Assembly: GCF_000813965.1 (NCBI RefSeq)
Contig: NZ_JWLI01000012.1
Coordinates: forward strand, 62,001 to 126,000
Direction: 5' to 3'
From: Leisingera sp. ANG-M7
GTDB lineage: Bacteria; Pseudomonadota; Alphaproteobacteria; Rhodobacterales; Rhodobacteraceae
Length of the DNA: 64,000 nucleotides
A program made the position numbers and the translations under genes. Positions 18,035-26,067 of this stretch are shown one piece after another; position 1 is the stretch's first letter, and every line of letters begins with the position of its first letter. The notes beneath the pieces are model-generated. The model ran no database searches and had not been told where the DNA came from. It saw only the letters and a list, made by a program, of their open reading frames with translations.

Positions 18035-19423
18035 TCAGGCCCAAGCAAAGACGGTCATCGGCTGATCCAGCCCGCGCACTTCCTGATCCGGATGGCGGGC
18101 TGCGCCGTCCAGAAGGTCCAGCCCCGCCAGTTCAGCCTTGACCTGCGCGGCCATTGTTTCGCTGACAACAATACTGGTTTGCAGCCTGCGCGTCAGGTTC
18201 TCCAGCCGCGCGGCGATGTTCACCGTCATGCCCAGGACCGCATATTCCAGCCGGTTGGCACCGATATCACCCAGCAGCGCCTCGCCATAATGAATACCGA
18301 TCCCGGCCCGGATCTCGGGCTTCCCTTGTTTGGCGCGATCCCGGTTCCATCTCGAAAGCGAAGCCCGCATCGCGTGGGCGCAGGCCAGCGCGTTGGTGGC
18401 GTCCTGCTTGCCAGCCACCGGCGTGCCAAAGGTCGCCATCAGCCCGTCTCCCAGATACTTGTCCAGCGTGCCGTGATGGCGGAACACCTCCCGCTCCATC
18501 CGGCCGTGAAACTCGCGCAACAGATCAATCACCGCATGCGGATCCATGCCCGCTGACAGCCGGGTGAAGCCGATGATGTCTATGAAAAGCACAGCCACAT
18601 TCTCGCTGCGCACCTGCTTCAGCGGTTCATCATTCTGGGACAGCTGCTCCACAACGTTGGGTGAAAAGTAGCGCGACAGGTTCACCCGCTCCCGTGTCAG
18701 GTTCGCGTTGCTGCGCAGCAGCCCATTGAACCGGCGCACCGAGAAACCCAGCGTCACTGCCACCAGGACAAAGACAAGCGCTTCCTGCACCCGCAATTTG
18801 ACCACAAAGCTGTTCGGGTCAAAGAACTCTGCCAGTTCCGGCTCAAAGCCAAGGGCGGCGCCAACAGCCTCCGTCAGGCCAGGAACCGGGCTTGAGAACC
18901 ACCAGACCAGCCCCAGCGCACTCAGCCACATCATCGCGGTCCAGGTTCCAATCGCAATCACCGTGCGCCAGGAATAGGCCATGGTACCCGCTGCAAGAAT
19001 GATGAAGAAATACTGGAAGTTGTCGAACCTGTAGTGCATCGCCGCAGGAATTTCACGAACATCAAATGGATTGGGCACAACCAGCGCAAAGGTCATAACC
19101 GCAAGGTCAAGGAAGATCAGGAACAGCTCCAGCCGCGATTTGCCAACCTTTCCGGCCCGGCTGATGAACCAGCCGTTCAGGCACAGAAGCGCAAGAAGCC
19201 CGTGGTAATACAGCACACTCCAGACTGGGTTCAGAAAGACGATGAATACCGCAACAATCGGCAGCGCAATCCAGCGCGCGCGAACGGCCAGCTGCAGCCC
19301 GCGCCGCTTGTGCGCGTCCAGTGCAGCTTCCGCAAACCTGCCTTCCGCAGCGGAGAGTTCCTGACTGCCTGCGTCTTCTGCTCTGGCTGCACCGGTTCCG
19401 GTTGCAAATGCCGTATCGGTCAT
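18035..19423 (-). CDS. Membrane-bound class III adenylate cyclase
   Basis: A 462-residue nucleotide cyclase. The N-terminal half has about six hydrophobic segments between residues 50 and 230, so it is inner-membrane bound. The C-terminal cyclase domain has both metal aspartates (FIDIIGFT and YLGDGLMATFG), the lysine of LDKYLGDG typical of ATP use, and the transition-state pair in NIAARLE. It would make cAMP in response to an unknown membrane signal. The ATG at 19423 (MTDTAFATG) has GGGAG before it; an upstream start at 19486 is less likely. A second, soluble-looking cyclase is at 23332-24906. Confidence 0.9.
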   Translation of the reverse strand: MTDTAFATGTGAARAEDAGSQELSAAEGRFAEAALDAHKRRGLQLAVRARWIALPIVAVFIVFLNPVWSVLYYHGLLALLCLNGWFISRAGKVGKSRLELFLIFLDLAVMTFALVVPNPFDVREIPAAMHYRFDNFQYFFIILAAGTMAYSWRTVIAIGTWTAMMWLSALGLVWWFSSPVPGLTEAVGAALGFEPELAEFFDPNSFVVKLRVQEALVFVLVAVTLGFSVRRFNGLLRSNANLTRERVNLSRYFSPNVVEQLSQNDEPLKQVRSENVAVLFIDIIGFTRLSAGMDPHAVIDLLREFHGRMEREVFRHHGTLDKYLGDGLMATFGTPVAGKQDATNALACAHAMRASLSRWNRDRAKQGKPEIRAGIGIHYGEALLGDIGANRLEYAVLGMTVNIAARLENLTRRLQTSIVVSETMAAQVKAELAGLDLLDGAARHPDQEVRGLDQPMTVFAWA

Positions 19424-19518
19424 TGGCTCTCCCTCTTCCCGCTGGCTGTAGCAGGCATCGAACTTCAGATAGTGATCCTGCGGCAATCAGGAAATAGCGC
19501 ATCGGACATCAATCATGC

Positions 19519-19545
19519 AAAAAACCCCGCCTGATCCAGGCGGGG
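19519..19545 (-). terminator. Rho-independent terminator after ccrM
   Basis: A 9-bp perfect stem (CCCCGCCTG / CAGGCGGGG) with a 3-nt loop; on the minus strand it is followed by six T residues. It lies about 70 bases past the ccrM stop. Confidence 0.9.
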
Positions 19546-19553
19546 CAAGGTGT

Positions 19554-19578
19554 GCGCCTGTGCAAATTGCACAGGCGC
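19554..19578. repeat. 25-bp perfect inverted repeat between ccrM and its terminator
   Basis: Two 12-base arms (GCGCCTGTGCAA and its complement) flank a single central base. It lies between the ccrM stop at 19618 and the terminator at 19519-19545. It may be a second hairpin of the 3' UTR or a protein-binding dyad. No T tract follows it directly. Confidence 0.7.
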
Positions 19579-19617
19579 CTGCAATAGACTGTTGTGTTCT
19601 GAATAGCTCCGCGGCCG

Positions 19618-20730
<1,113 letters not shown>

Positions 20731-20763
20731 TCATAACCGCGGCGCATTTTTGCGCTCATTAGG

Positions 20764-20792
20764 TTGTCCACAGGATGAGTCATCGCGGATTC
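20764..20792. promoter_or_regulatory. ccrM upstream control region: DnaA-like box and two GANTC sites
   Basis: Within 30 bases upstream of ccrM (start 20721) lie a DnaA-like box TTGTCCACA at 20764-20772 (one mismatch to TTWTNCACA), GAGTC at 20777-20781 and GATTC at 20788-20792. Paired GANTC sites near the ccrM promoter are known in Caulobacter. A TATAAT-like element (minus strand, near 20810) may be part of a promoter. No clear full CtrA site is seen. Confidence 0.6.
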
Positions 20793-20828
20793 GAGGTCAA
20801 TTTGTTTATTATAACAACGCCCTACGGT

Positions 20829-21446
20829 TCACTCTTGATACAAGATATTGTGTACCGGCTTGAACGAGCGCCGATGATGTGGGGTTACGCCCAGCTGAAC
20901 TAGCGCATCCCGGTGCTGTTTCGAGGGGTAGCCTGCGTTTTTCTCCCAACCATAACCCGGGAACTGTTGCGCCAAATCCACCATGATCCTGTCACGCGCC
21001 AGTTTTGCCAAAATCGAAGCTGCCGCGATCGTCACCGATTTGGCATCCCCCTTGACTACGGCCTCTGCCGGTAAGGCCAGCCCCTTGGGAATCAGGTTGC
21101 CATCAATCAGCAGGTAATCAGGCTGCGGATCCAGCGCCGCCACCGCACGCTCCATTGCCAGATGCGACGCGCGCAAAATGTTCAGGGAATCAATCTCTTC
21201 AACCGTCGCATGGGCAATTGCCGATTGGGCCGAAGACAGGATATTCCCTTCCAGTGCCTCTCGCTTTTTCAGGCTGAGCTTCTTGGAGTCGTTGAGTCCT
21301 TCAGGGATTGCGGCAATATCCAGCACCACCGCTGCAGCCGTGACCGGACCGGCCAGCGGGCCGCGGCCAACCTCATCAACCCCTGCAATTCTGAGGAAAC
21401 CCCTTTCGCGGGCGTCGGCTTCAAGACTGTAATCCGGCTGTGTCAT
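20829..21446 (-). CDS. rnhB: Ribonuclease HII
   Basis: A 205-residue RNase HII, which removes misincorporated ribonucleotides and RNA from DNA hybrids. The motif GVDEVGRGPLAGPV gives the first two acidic metal ligands (DE), LLIDG gives the third, and KGDAKSVTIAAASILAKLARDR is the conserved RNase HII block. The length is normal. It lies upstream of ccrM on the same strand, with a 107-base gap between them. rnhB next to ccrM is a recurring order in alphaproteobacteria. Confidence 0.95.
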   Translation of the reverse strand: MTQPDYSLEADARERGFLRIAGVDEVGRGPLAGPVTAAAVVLDIAAIPEGLNDSKKLSLKKREALEGNILSSAQSAIAHATVEEIDSLNILRASHLAMERAVAALDPQPDYLLIDGNLIPKGLALPAEAVVKGDAKSVTIAAASILAKLARDRIMVDLAQQFPGYGWEKNAGYPSKQHRDALVQLGVTPHHRRSFKPVHNILYQE

Positions 21447-21487
21447 GCCCCTGACAATGCTAATTCCGGCACATGATGCAAGCAGAC

Positions 21488-21512
21488 AAAAAAAGGGGGG
21501 CCGGAGCCCCCC
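21488..21512 (-). terminator. Rho-independent terminator after the small His-rich secreted gene
   Basis: On the minus strand, a 7-bp stem GGGGGGC / GCCCCCC with a 4-nt loop is followed by seven T residues. It serves the gene ending at 21544. Confidence 0.85.
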
Positions 21513-21543
21513 AGTTTGCTGCTGCCCGAACCCGTTTTCCGGC

Positions 21544-22059
21544 TTACCGATTCACCATCCGGTAGCCATGTTTCTTCAGGCACCCAGGCTTGTACCCGGT
21601 ACGGTTGCGCTGACCGTTCCAGAACGTCACCTTGCAGACCTGCGGCAGATCGTGCGTGTAGCCATAATTGCGATCAAGGCAGCGCTTCGCTGCCAGCGGA
21701 CGGTTTTGGCTGTAGCGCGGGAAGTAGCGGACGCAGTGCGCCGGCAGATCATAGCGGCGCACGGACTGCGGCAGCGGTTTGACGTGGCCATCGTGACGGT
21801 TGCGGCCCTGGCGCCTGTGGTTGTTATGGCTGTGGTTCTGCGGCGGATTATAAGTGCGGGTCACCGCGTGATCATCTTTATCCCTGGAATGCTTGATGGC
21901 CGCACCAAGAATGCCAAGCAGCGCCAGACCGCCAAGAATTTTTGCGACATCATTGTCAGCGCGGGCGGGGGCTGCCGAGAAGCCTGTAATCGCAATGGCG
22001 GCTGCAACGATCAGGGCTATGAATTTGCGGTGCGGCTGGGGTCGGCATGTCTGGGCCAT
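21544..22059 (-). CDS. Secreted His/Arg-rich protein of unknown function
   Basis: A 171-residue protein I do not recognise. A signal peptide is clear: HRKFIALIVAAAIAITGF, with a likely cleavage near AAPARA before DNDVAKI. A hydrophobic, glycine-rich segment (LGGLALLGILGAAI) follows, then a charged, low-complexity region rich in His, Asn and Arg (about residues 65-95), and a C-terminal part with four spaced cysteines (AHCVR, KRCLD, QVCKV, PGCLK), suggesting two disulfides in the periplasm. ATG 22059 is chosen over a TTG at 22074 because AAAGG precedes it. It is divergent from the small gene at 22226. Confidence 0.72.
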   Translation of the reverse strand: MAQTCRPQPHRKFIALIVAAAIAITGFSAAPARADNDVAKILGGLALLGILGAAIKHSRDKDDHAVTRTYNPPQNHSHNNHRRQGRNRHDGHVKPLPQSVRRYDLPAHCVRYFPRYSQNRPLAAKRCLDRNYGYTHDLPQVCKVTFWNGQRNRTGYKPGCLKKHGYRMVNR

Positions 22060-22225
22060 ATCTGAACCTTTCAAGGAAATGAGCGGAACGCAAAATGCGC
22101 TTGATGCGCTCAGCCTGCTCCCATCCCCTTCAGACAGGCAATATCGGTGGCTTGTTATCGGATATCAGCCATTCCAACCCCCTGCGGTTATTGAATTTCA
22201 AGCAGTCCGGACGCAGGATGCCCGT

Positions 22226-22519
22226 ATGAAACAAACCCTTCTGATCCCCGCTCTTGCGGCTTTCCTTCTGGCGCTTTCCGCTCCGGCACAAGCCGCTGAC
22301 TGCTATGCCGACTACAAGGCCAAGCAGGACAATCCGCTGCGCCTGCACTACGGTGTGATTCAGCTGTCCGGCGCCTGCCAGAAACAAGCCGCTCGCAGTG
22401 AAATCCAGGCCCGCATCGCCCCGGCCGGGTGGACGTTGCTAAATGTCCTCTCCGTCTTTGGCCCCGAAGGTCTGCAGCAAAGGAAGGCTGATGCCGGACC
22501 CTACTATCTCAGTTTCTGA
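22226..22519 (+). CDS. Small secreted protein of unknown function
   Basis: A 97-residue exported protein. The signal peptide MKQTLLIPALAAFLLALSAPAQAA is textbook Sec type, cleaved before DCYADYK. The mature part, about 73 residues, has two cysteines (DCYADY and GACQKQ) that could form one disulfide and ends in PYYLSF. It has no recognised domain. An AGGAT lies before the ATG. Its last 29 bases overlap the start of the membrane-anchored winged-helix gene in another frame, so the two are likely co-expressed. Confidence 0.72.
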   Translation: MKQTLLIPALAAFLLALSAPAQAADCYADYKAKQDNPLRLHYGVIQLSGACQKQAARSEIQARIAPAGWTLLNVLSVFGPEGLQQRKADAGPYYLSF

Positions 22520-23192
22520 AGCCCGTGCCGCCGGCAGCAGGGTCATTACTCTCGGTATTGCCGCCATCGTCGCCCTGCTGGTCATTGCCGGCACGGTTCT
22601 GCTGCTGACCCTGCCTGACGCCAATGCCTTCAACGCCCGGGTCGAGCAGCTGTTCGTGGAAAATGACCTGACAACCCAGGCCGAAATCAAGCTGCTTGAA
22701 ATCCTGGCCCAGTCCGGCACCGCCTTTGCTGACACTTTGACCAGCTACCGCATGGTGATCTTTGTGCTGCTGGTTTTTGCCACCGCAATGATGGTGGCAG
22801 CGCTGGCCGTGCTTGGCATGCTGGTGATGCTGAACCGCCGCATGGCCCAGATCGAACGCTCCGGCATCCAAGTAAACGAGCTGCTGATCAGCCGCGATGA
22901 GAACACCGTCTACCTCAACAGCATGGGGTTCAAGCTGACGCCCGCCGCGATGGAAACTCTCTCGGTTCTGGCCGAAGCCCGGCTGGACGATGACGTGCTG
23001 TCCGGCGCCGAGATCGAGGCGGTGATTTCGGGCCGTGCCTCCGCCGATTGCGAGGAAGCCGCCGGCGCCACCCGGATCAAGCGCCTGCGGGACACCCTGG
23101 GCAACCAGATGGTCAGCGAGCTTTTGGTCAAAAACATCGCCAAACGCGGCTATGTGCTGGCGATCAGCAAGGACGTGATCCGCATGGTCTGA
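22491..23192 (+). CDS. Membrane-anchored winged-helix protein
   Basis: A 233-residue protein with two membrane segments (about residues 17-41 and 86-113) and a C-terminal cytoplasmic domain resembling the OmpR/PhoB DNA-binding domain: FKLTPAAMETLSVLAEARLDD, then TRIKRLRDTLGN and the wing-like IAKRGYVLAI. The roughly 45-residue loop between the membrane segments would face the periplasm. This is the reverse of ToxR or CadC, which carry the DNA-binding domain at the N-terminus. ATG 22491 has AAGGAAGG upstream and is preferred over an in-frame ATG at 22443. Its targets are unknown. It overlaps the small secreted gene and precedes the DUF427-cyclase gene. Confidence 0.72.
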   Translation: MPDPTISVSEARAAGSRVITLGIAAIVALLVIAGTVLLLTLPDANAFNARVEQLFVENDLTTQAEIKLLEILAQSGTAFADTLTSYRMVIFVLLVFATAMMVAALAVLGMLVMLNRRMAQIERSGIQVNELLISRDENTVYLNSMGFKLTPAAMETLSVLAEARLDDDVLSGAEIEAVISGRASADCEEAAGATRIKRLRDTLGNQMVSELLVKNIAKRGYVLAISKDVIRMV

Positions 23193-23331
23193 CCCCTCCG
23201 CTCCGTGCCGCTCAATATCACGTGTCCACCTCTAGAATTTTCCGGCACAGCCCCCAGATAGTTCAGAACCGGCCTGCGCCGGCCGGTCCTGTTGAAGCCG
23301 CTGAAGGGCACTTAAGACAAGGATCTCTGGG

Positions 23332-24906
23332 ATGGACACACAGGTGCAGACCCGCAACCGGGGCTACGGCATTGTTGTCGAACCGCTGCAAGGCCTGGTC
23401 ACCGCCCGGCGCGGCGGCACGGTTCTGGCGCAAAGCACCCAAGCCAAGGTGATGTACGAAACCCGGCTTCCTCCGGCGGTCTACTTCCCGGCGGACGACG
23501 TAACCGCCCCTCTGTCCGCTCATACTCCCCTGCAGACTTTCTGCCCTTTCAAAGGCACCGCAAGCTACCGCGATATCCTGCTGCCAGACGATGCCGTGCA
23601 GAACGCTGTCTGGGCCTACGAGGACGCCTTGCCCGAGGCCGCCGCCATTTCCGGCCACATCGGTTTCATGCCCAGCGCAGAGGTCGAATTCGATTTCGGC
23701 AGCAACACCGTGGAGATGCCGGATTACGGCAATATCTCCGGCCCGGTAATTGACTGGCTTTTGCGTGATGCCTCGATGGTGGCAACTCCGGAAGAACTGA
23801 CCGCCGCGCTGGCAGAGAAATTCGTGGAGCAGGGCATCTACTTGTCCCGGCTCTCGGTCATGGCTTGGTCCCTGCACCCGCTGATCGCGGGAAAGAACTA
23901 CATCTGGCAGAAGAAAACTGGCGAGGTCACGACCTACGCCCCCTCGTATGAGATCCACGACCACCCGGCATATCAGAACAGCCCGCTGCGCCATGTCTCC
24001 AACGGGCTGGGCGGGGTGCGGCACCGGCTGGACGCCTGCTGCACCGACGATGCTTTTCCCATTCTTGAGGATTTGCGCAAGGAAGGCGCCACCGACTATG
24101 TCGCGATGCCGCTGCGGTTCTCGGACGGGCGGATCAATGTGCTGACACTTACCAGCGACCATCCGAATGGTTTTTCGACCGCCAACCTGGGCCTGATTTT
24201 CGAATGCTCCGGGGTGATCGCCCGCTACTACGAGATCTTCATGCAGCGCGAGAATGCCCAGGCGCTGCTGGAAACATACGTGGGCAAGCGCACCGGCGCC
24301 CGGGTGCTCGGCGGCGAGATCCGCCGCGGCGACGGCGACGAAATTGACGCCGCCATCATGTTCTGCGATCTGCGCGGCTCCACCCGGCTGGAGGAGCAGC
24401 TGGGCCGCCGGGACTACATCGCGCTCTTGAACCAGTTCTTCGAGACCGCCTCGACCATCGTGCATGACCACGGCGGCGAAGTGCTGAAATTCATCGGCGA
24501 TGCTGTGCTGGCCGTCTTCCCGGCGGGCAGCAACCCGGACAGGGCGCGCGCACAGGCCCTGGACAGCGCCCGCGCCATCGTCGCCCGGCTGGAAGAGATC
24601 GCCCAAGAGGAAGAAGGCCACCGCTGCGAGGCCGCCATCGGTATCGCCTATGGCCGGGTGACCTATGGCAACATCGGCTCGCGCGAGCGTCTGGACTTCA
24701 CGGTAATCGGCCAGGCCGCCAATATCGCCGCCCGGCTGGGCGACTACGGAAAAACCGCTGACCACGCGATTGTCGTCAGCCGTGACATCTTGGGTGACAC
24801 CTCTCAAGGCATCTCGCTCGGCGCAGTCAGCCTGCACAATGTCTCCCAGCCCGTCAGCTGCTTTGCAATTCAAGCCGGCGGAAATTCCCAGGCAGCTGCA
24901 GAGTAA
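23332..24906 (+). CDS. DUF427 domain fused to a class III nucleotide cyclase
   Basis: A 524-residue protein with no signal peptide or membrane segment. Residues about 18-118 are a DUF427 domain (GGTVLAQS, YFPADDV, FCPFKGTASY, ISGHIGF). Residues 130-310 resemble the GAF-like sensor half of rhizobial-type soluble adenylate cyclases (SLHPLIAGKNYIW, then YVAMPLRFSDG). The cyclase domain follows, with metal aspartates in FCDLRGST and FIGDAVLAVF and the NIAARL block. It should make a cyclic nucleotide, most likely cAMP. The DUF427 fusion is unusual. It lies 139 bases after the winged-helix gene, so an operon is possible but not shown. Confidence 0.85.
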   Translation: MDTQVQTRNRGYGIVVEPLQGLVTARRGGTVLAQSTQAKVMYETRLPPAVYFPADDVTAPLSAHTPLQTFCPFKGTASYRDILLPDDAVQNAVWAYEDALPEAAAISGHIGFMPSAEVEFDFGSNTVEMPDYGNISGPVIDWLLRDASMVATPEELTAALAEKFVEQGIYLSRLSVMAWSLHPLIAGKNYIWQKKTGEVTTYAPSYEIHDHPAYQNSPLRHVSNGLGGVRHRLDACCTDDAFPILEDLRKEGATDYVAMPLRFSDGRINVLTLTSDHPNGFSTANLGLIFECSGVIARYYEIFMQRENAQALLETYVGKRTGARVLGGEIRRGDGDEIDAAIMFCDLRGSTRLEEQLGRRDYIALLNQFFETASTIVHDHGGEVLKFIGDAVLAVFPAGSNPDRARAQALDSARAIVARLEEIAQEEEGHRCEAAIGIAYGRVTYGNIGSRERLDFTVIGQAANIAARLGDYGKTADHAIVVSRDILGDTSQGISLGAVSLHNVSQPVSCFAIQAGGNSQAAAE

Positions 24907-25008
24907 CCCTGCCACAGACAGTCCTCTCAGCCTCCCCTTCGGTACTGCCTCCAGGGCAGTGCCGTGCCCAAGGCTGCTTTGCCGGCATCTGTGATGCAGG
25001 CAACCGGC

Positions 25009-25025
25009 GCGGGAGCCCCTCCCGC
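25009..25025. repeat. Inverted repeat between the DUF427-cyclase and malonyltransferase-like genes
   Basis: A 7-bp stem GCGGGAG / CTCCCGC with a 3-nt loop sits between two convergent genes, eight bases from the end of the minus-strand one. It lacks a T tract, so terminator function is only a guess. Confidence 0.4.
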
Positions 25026-25032
25026 CGCTCGA

Positions 25033-26067
25033 TCAGCCCGCCGCCAAGGAGCGCTGCCCCGCATCGCCCATCGAGACCAGCAGCGGCGCCTCCGCCTGCC
25101 GCGCCTTGAAATCCGCCTTGGAAGTCATCCCCTGCCAGCCCACCTGCACCAGCGATTGCGCTGCCGCGCCGCCGAGTGTTGTACCCGGACCCGTCACGAT
25201 AAACAGATCCGGCGCAAACTCATGGGCGGCATTCTGCACAGCGAGCGTGAAGTCATAGGGCTCCACCACCTGATGACCCAAAGTGTAATCCCACAGGGCC
25301 TGCGTATCCGTGGCACCCGGCCACCAGATCTGCCCGCGCCCGTCGATCAGCGGCACATCCGGCTGGGTGAACATCTCCGCGGTCAGGCGCCTGCGCCCCT
25401 CTGCCGCGACTGGCGCCTGCAGGCTGGTATGAAACCCGGCATGATTGGCCAGCCGCATCGGGAAACGTTCCTCGACCACCGGCACCGCCGTCTCGAACGC
25501 AGCCAGCCCGGCCTCGTTCCCGGCCAGCACCAGCATCCCGCCCAGATCAATCGACAGCGCCAGGTCATGCCCATCGCGAGCATCAATCTCTGCTGCCAGC
25601 GCCAATAGCTCTGCCTTGCGCGCAGGGTCGCCCTGCCAGTCCGGTCCGGCAAAAGGGTAAACCAGTTGGCCGCCGATCAGCTGTTCCTGCATCAGCGTGC
25701 CCATGGTGTTCACAACCTTGAACCCATCATCAGCGCTCAGCGCCCCGCCCGCCGCCAGCGCAATATACCAGCCCATCGAATTGCCGGTGACCGCAACAAC
25801 CTCGATATCCTCCGCCAGCGACTGCGCATCCGCCAATGCGGACGCATAGATCAGCGGCGAGGCGATATCCCCGCGTGAATACTTCGACACGGAGAACCGC
25901 GTGGCCCCGTCCAGCGCGGTGATCTCTTCCTGCCCGGCCTCCCGGCGCTGCGCGTCAAAGCCCGCAAACAGCGCCGTCTTGTCCGCATGATGGCGGTGCA
26001 GGTAGCCCAGCTCTGCCTTGTTATAGGTGCCCCGGCCAGGGCAAATCAGGACGGCGGTGCGGGTCAT
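25033..26067 (-). CDS. Malonyltransferase-fold (FabD-like) acyltransferase or hydrolase
   Basis: A 344-residue protein with the alpha/beta core of ACP acyltransferases. The nucleophile elbow reads VTGNSMGWY, so Ser takes the place it has in the GHSxG of FabD, and a histidine in NHAGFHTSL matches the catalytic His position. The N-terminus begins TAVLICPGRGTYNK rather than the usual FPGQG. The arginine that binds malonyl carboxylate in FabD is not obvious, so the acyl group is unknown. ATG 26067 overlaps the stop of the upstream fused E1 gene by four bases, so the two are translationally linked. It may act on an acyl product of that dehydrogenase. Confidence 0.75.
   Translation of the reverse strand: MTRTAVLICPGRGTYNKAELGYLHRHHADKTALFAGFDAQRREAGQEEITALDGATRFSVSKYSRGDIASPLIYASALADAQSLAEDIEVVAVTGNSMGWYIALAAGGALSADDGFKVVNTMGTLMQEQLIGGQLVYPFAGPDWQGDPARKAELLALAAEIDARDGHDLALSIDLGGMLVLAGNEAGLAAFETAVPVVEERFPMRLANHAGFHTSLQAPVAAEGRRRLTAEMFTQPDVPLIDGRGQIWWPGATDTQALWDYTLGHQVVEPYDFTLAVQNAAHEFAPDLFIVTGPGTTLGGAAAQSLVQVGWQGMTSKADFKARQAEAPLLVSMGDAGQRSLAAG

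Noticed and set aside
20764-20772. Chromosome origin suggested by a DnaA-like box
   Set aside because: There is a single imperfect box, no AT-rich unwinding region and no origin-type neighbours (dnaA, gyrB, hemE, parAB). Local control of ccrM is a better reading.
23263-24915. A 550-codon open frame on the minus strand opposite the DUF427-cyclase gene
   Set aside because: It mirrors the real gene and has no family similarity I can see; long antisense frames are expected in high-GC codon-biased genes.
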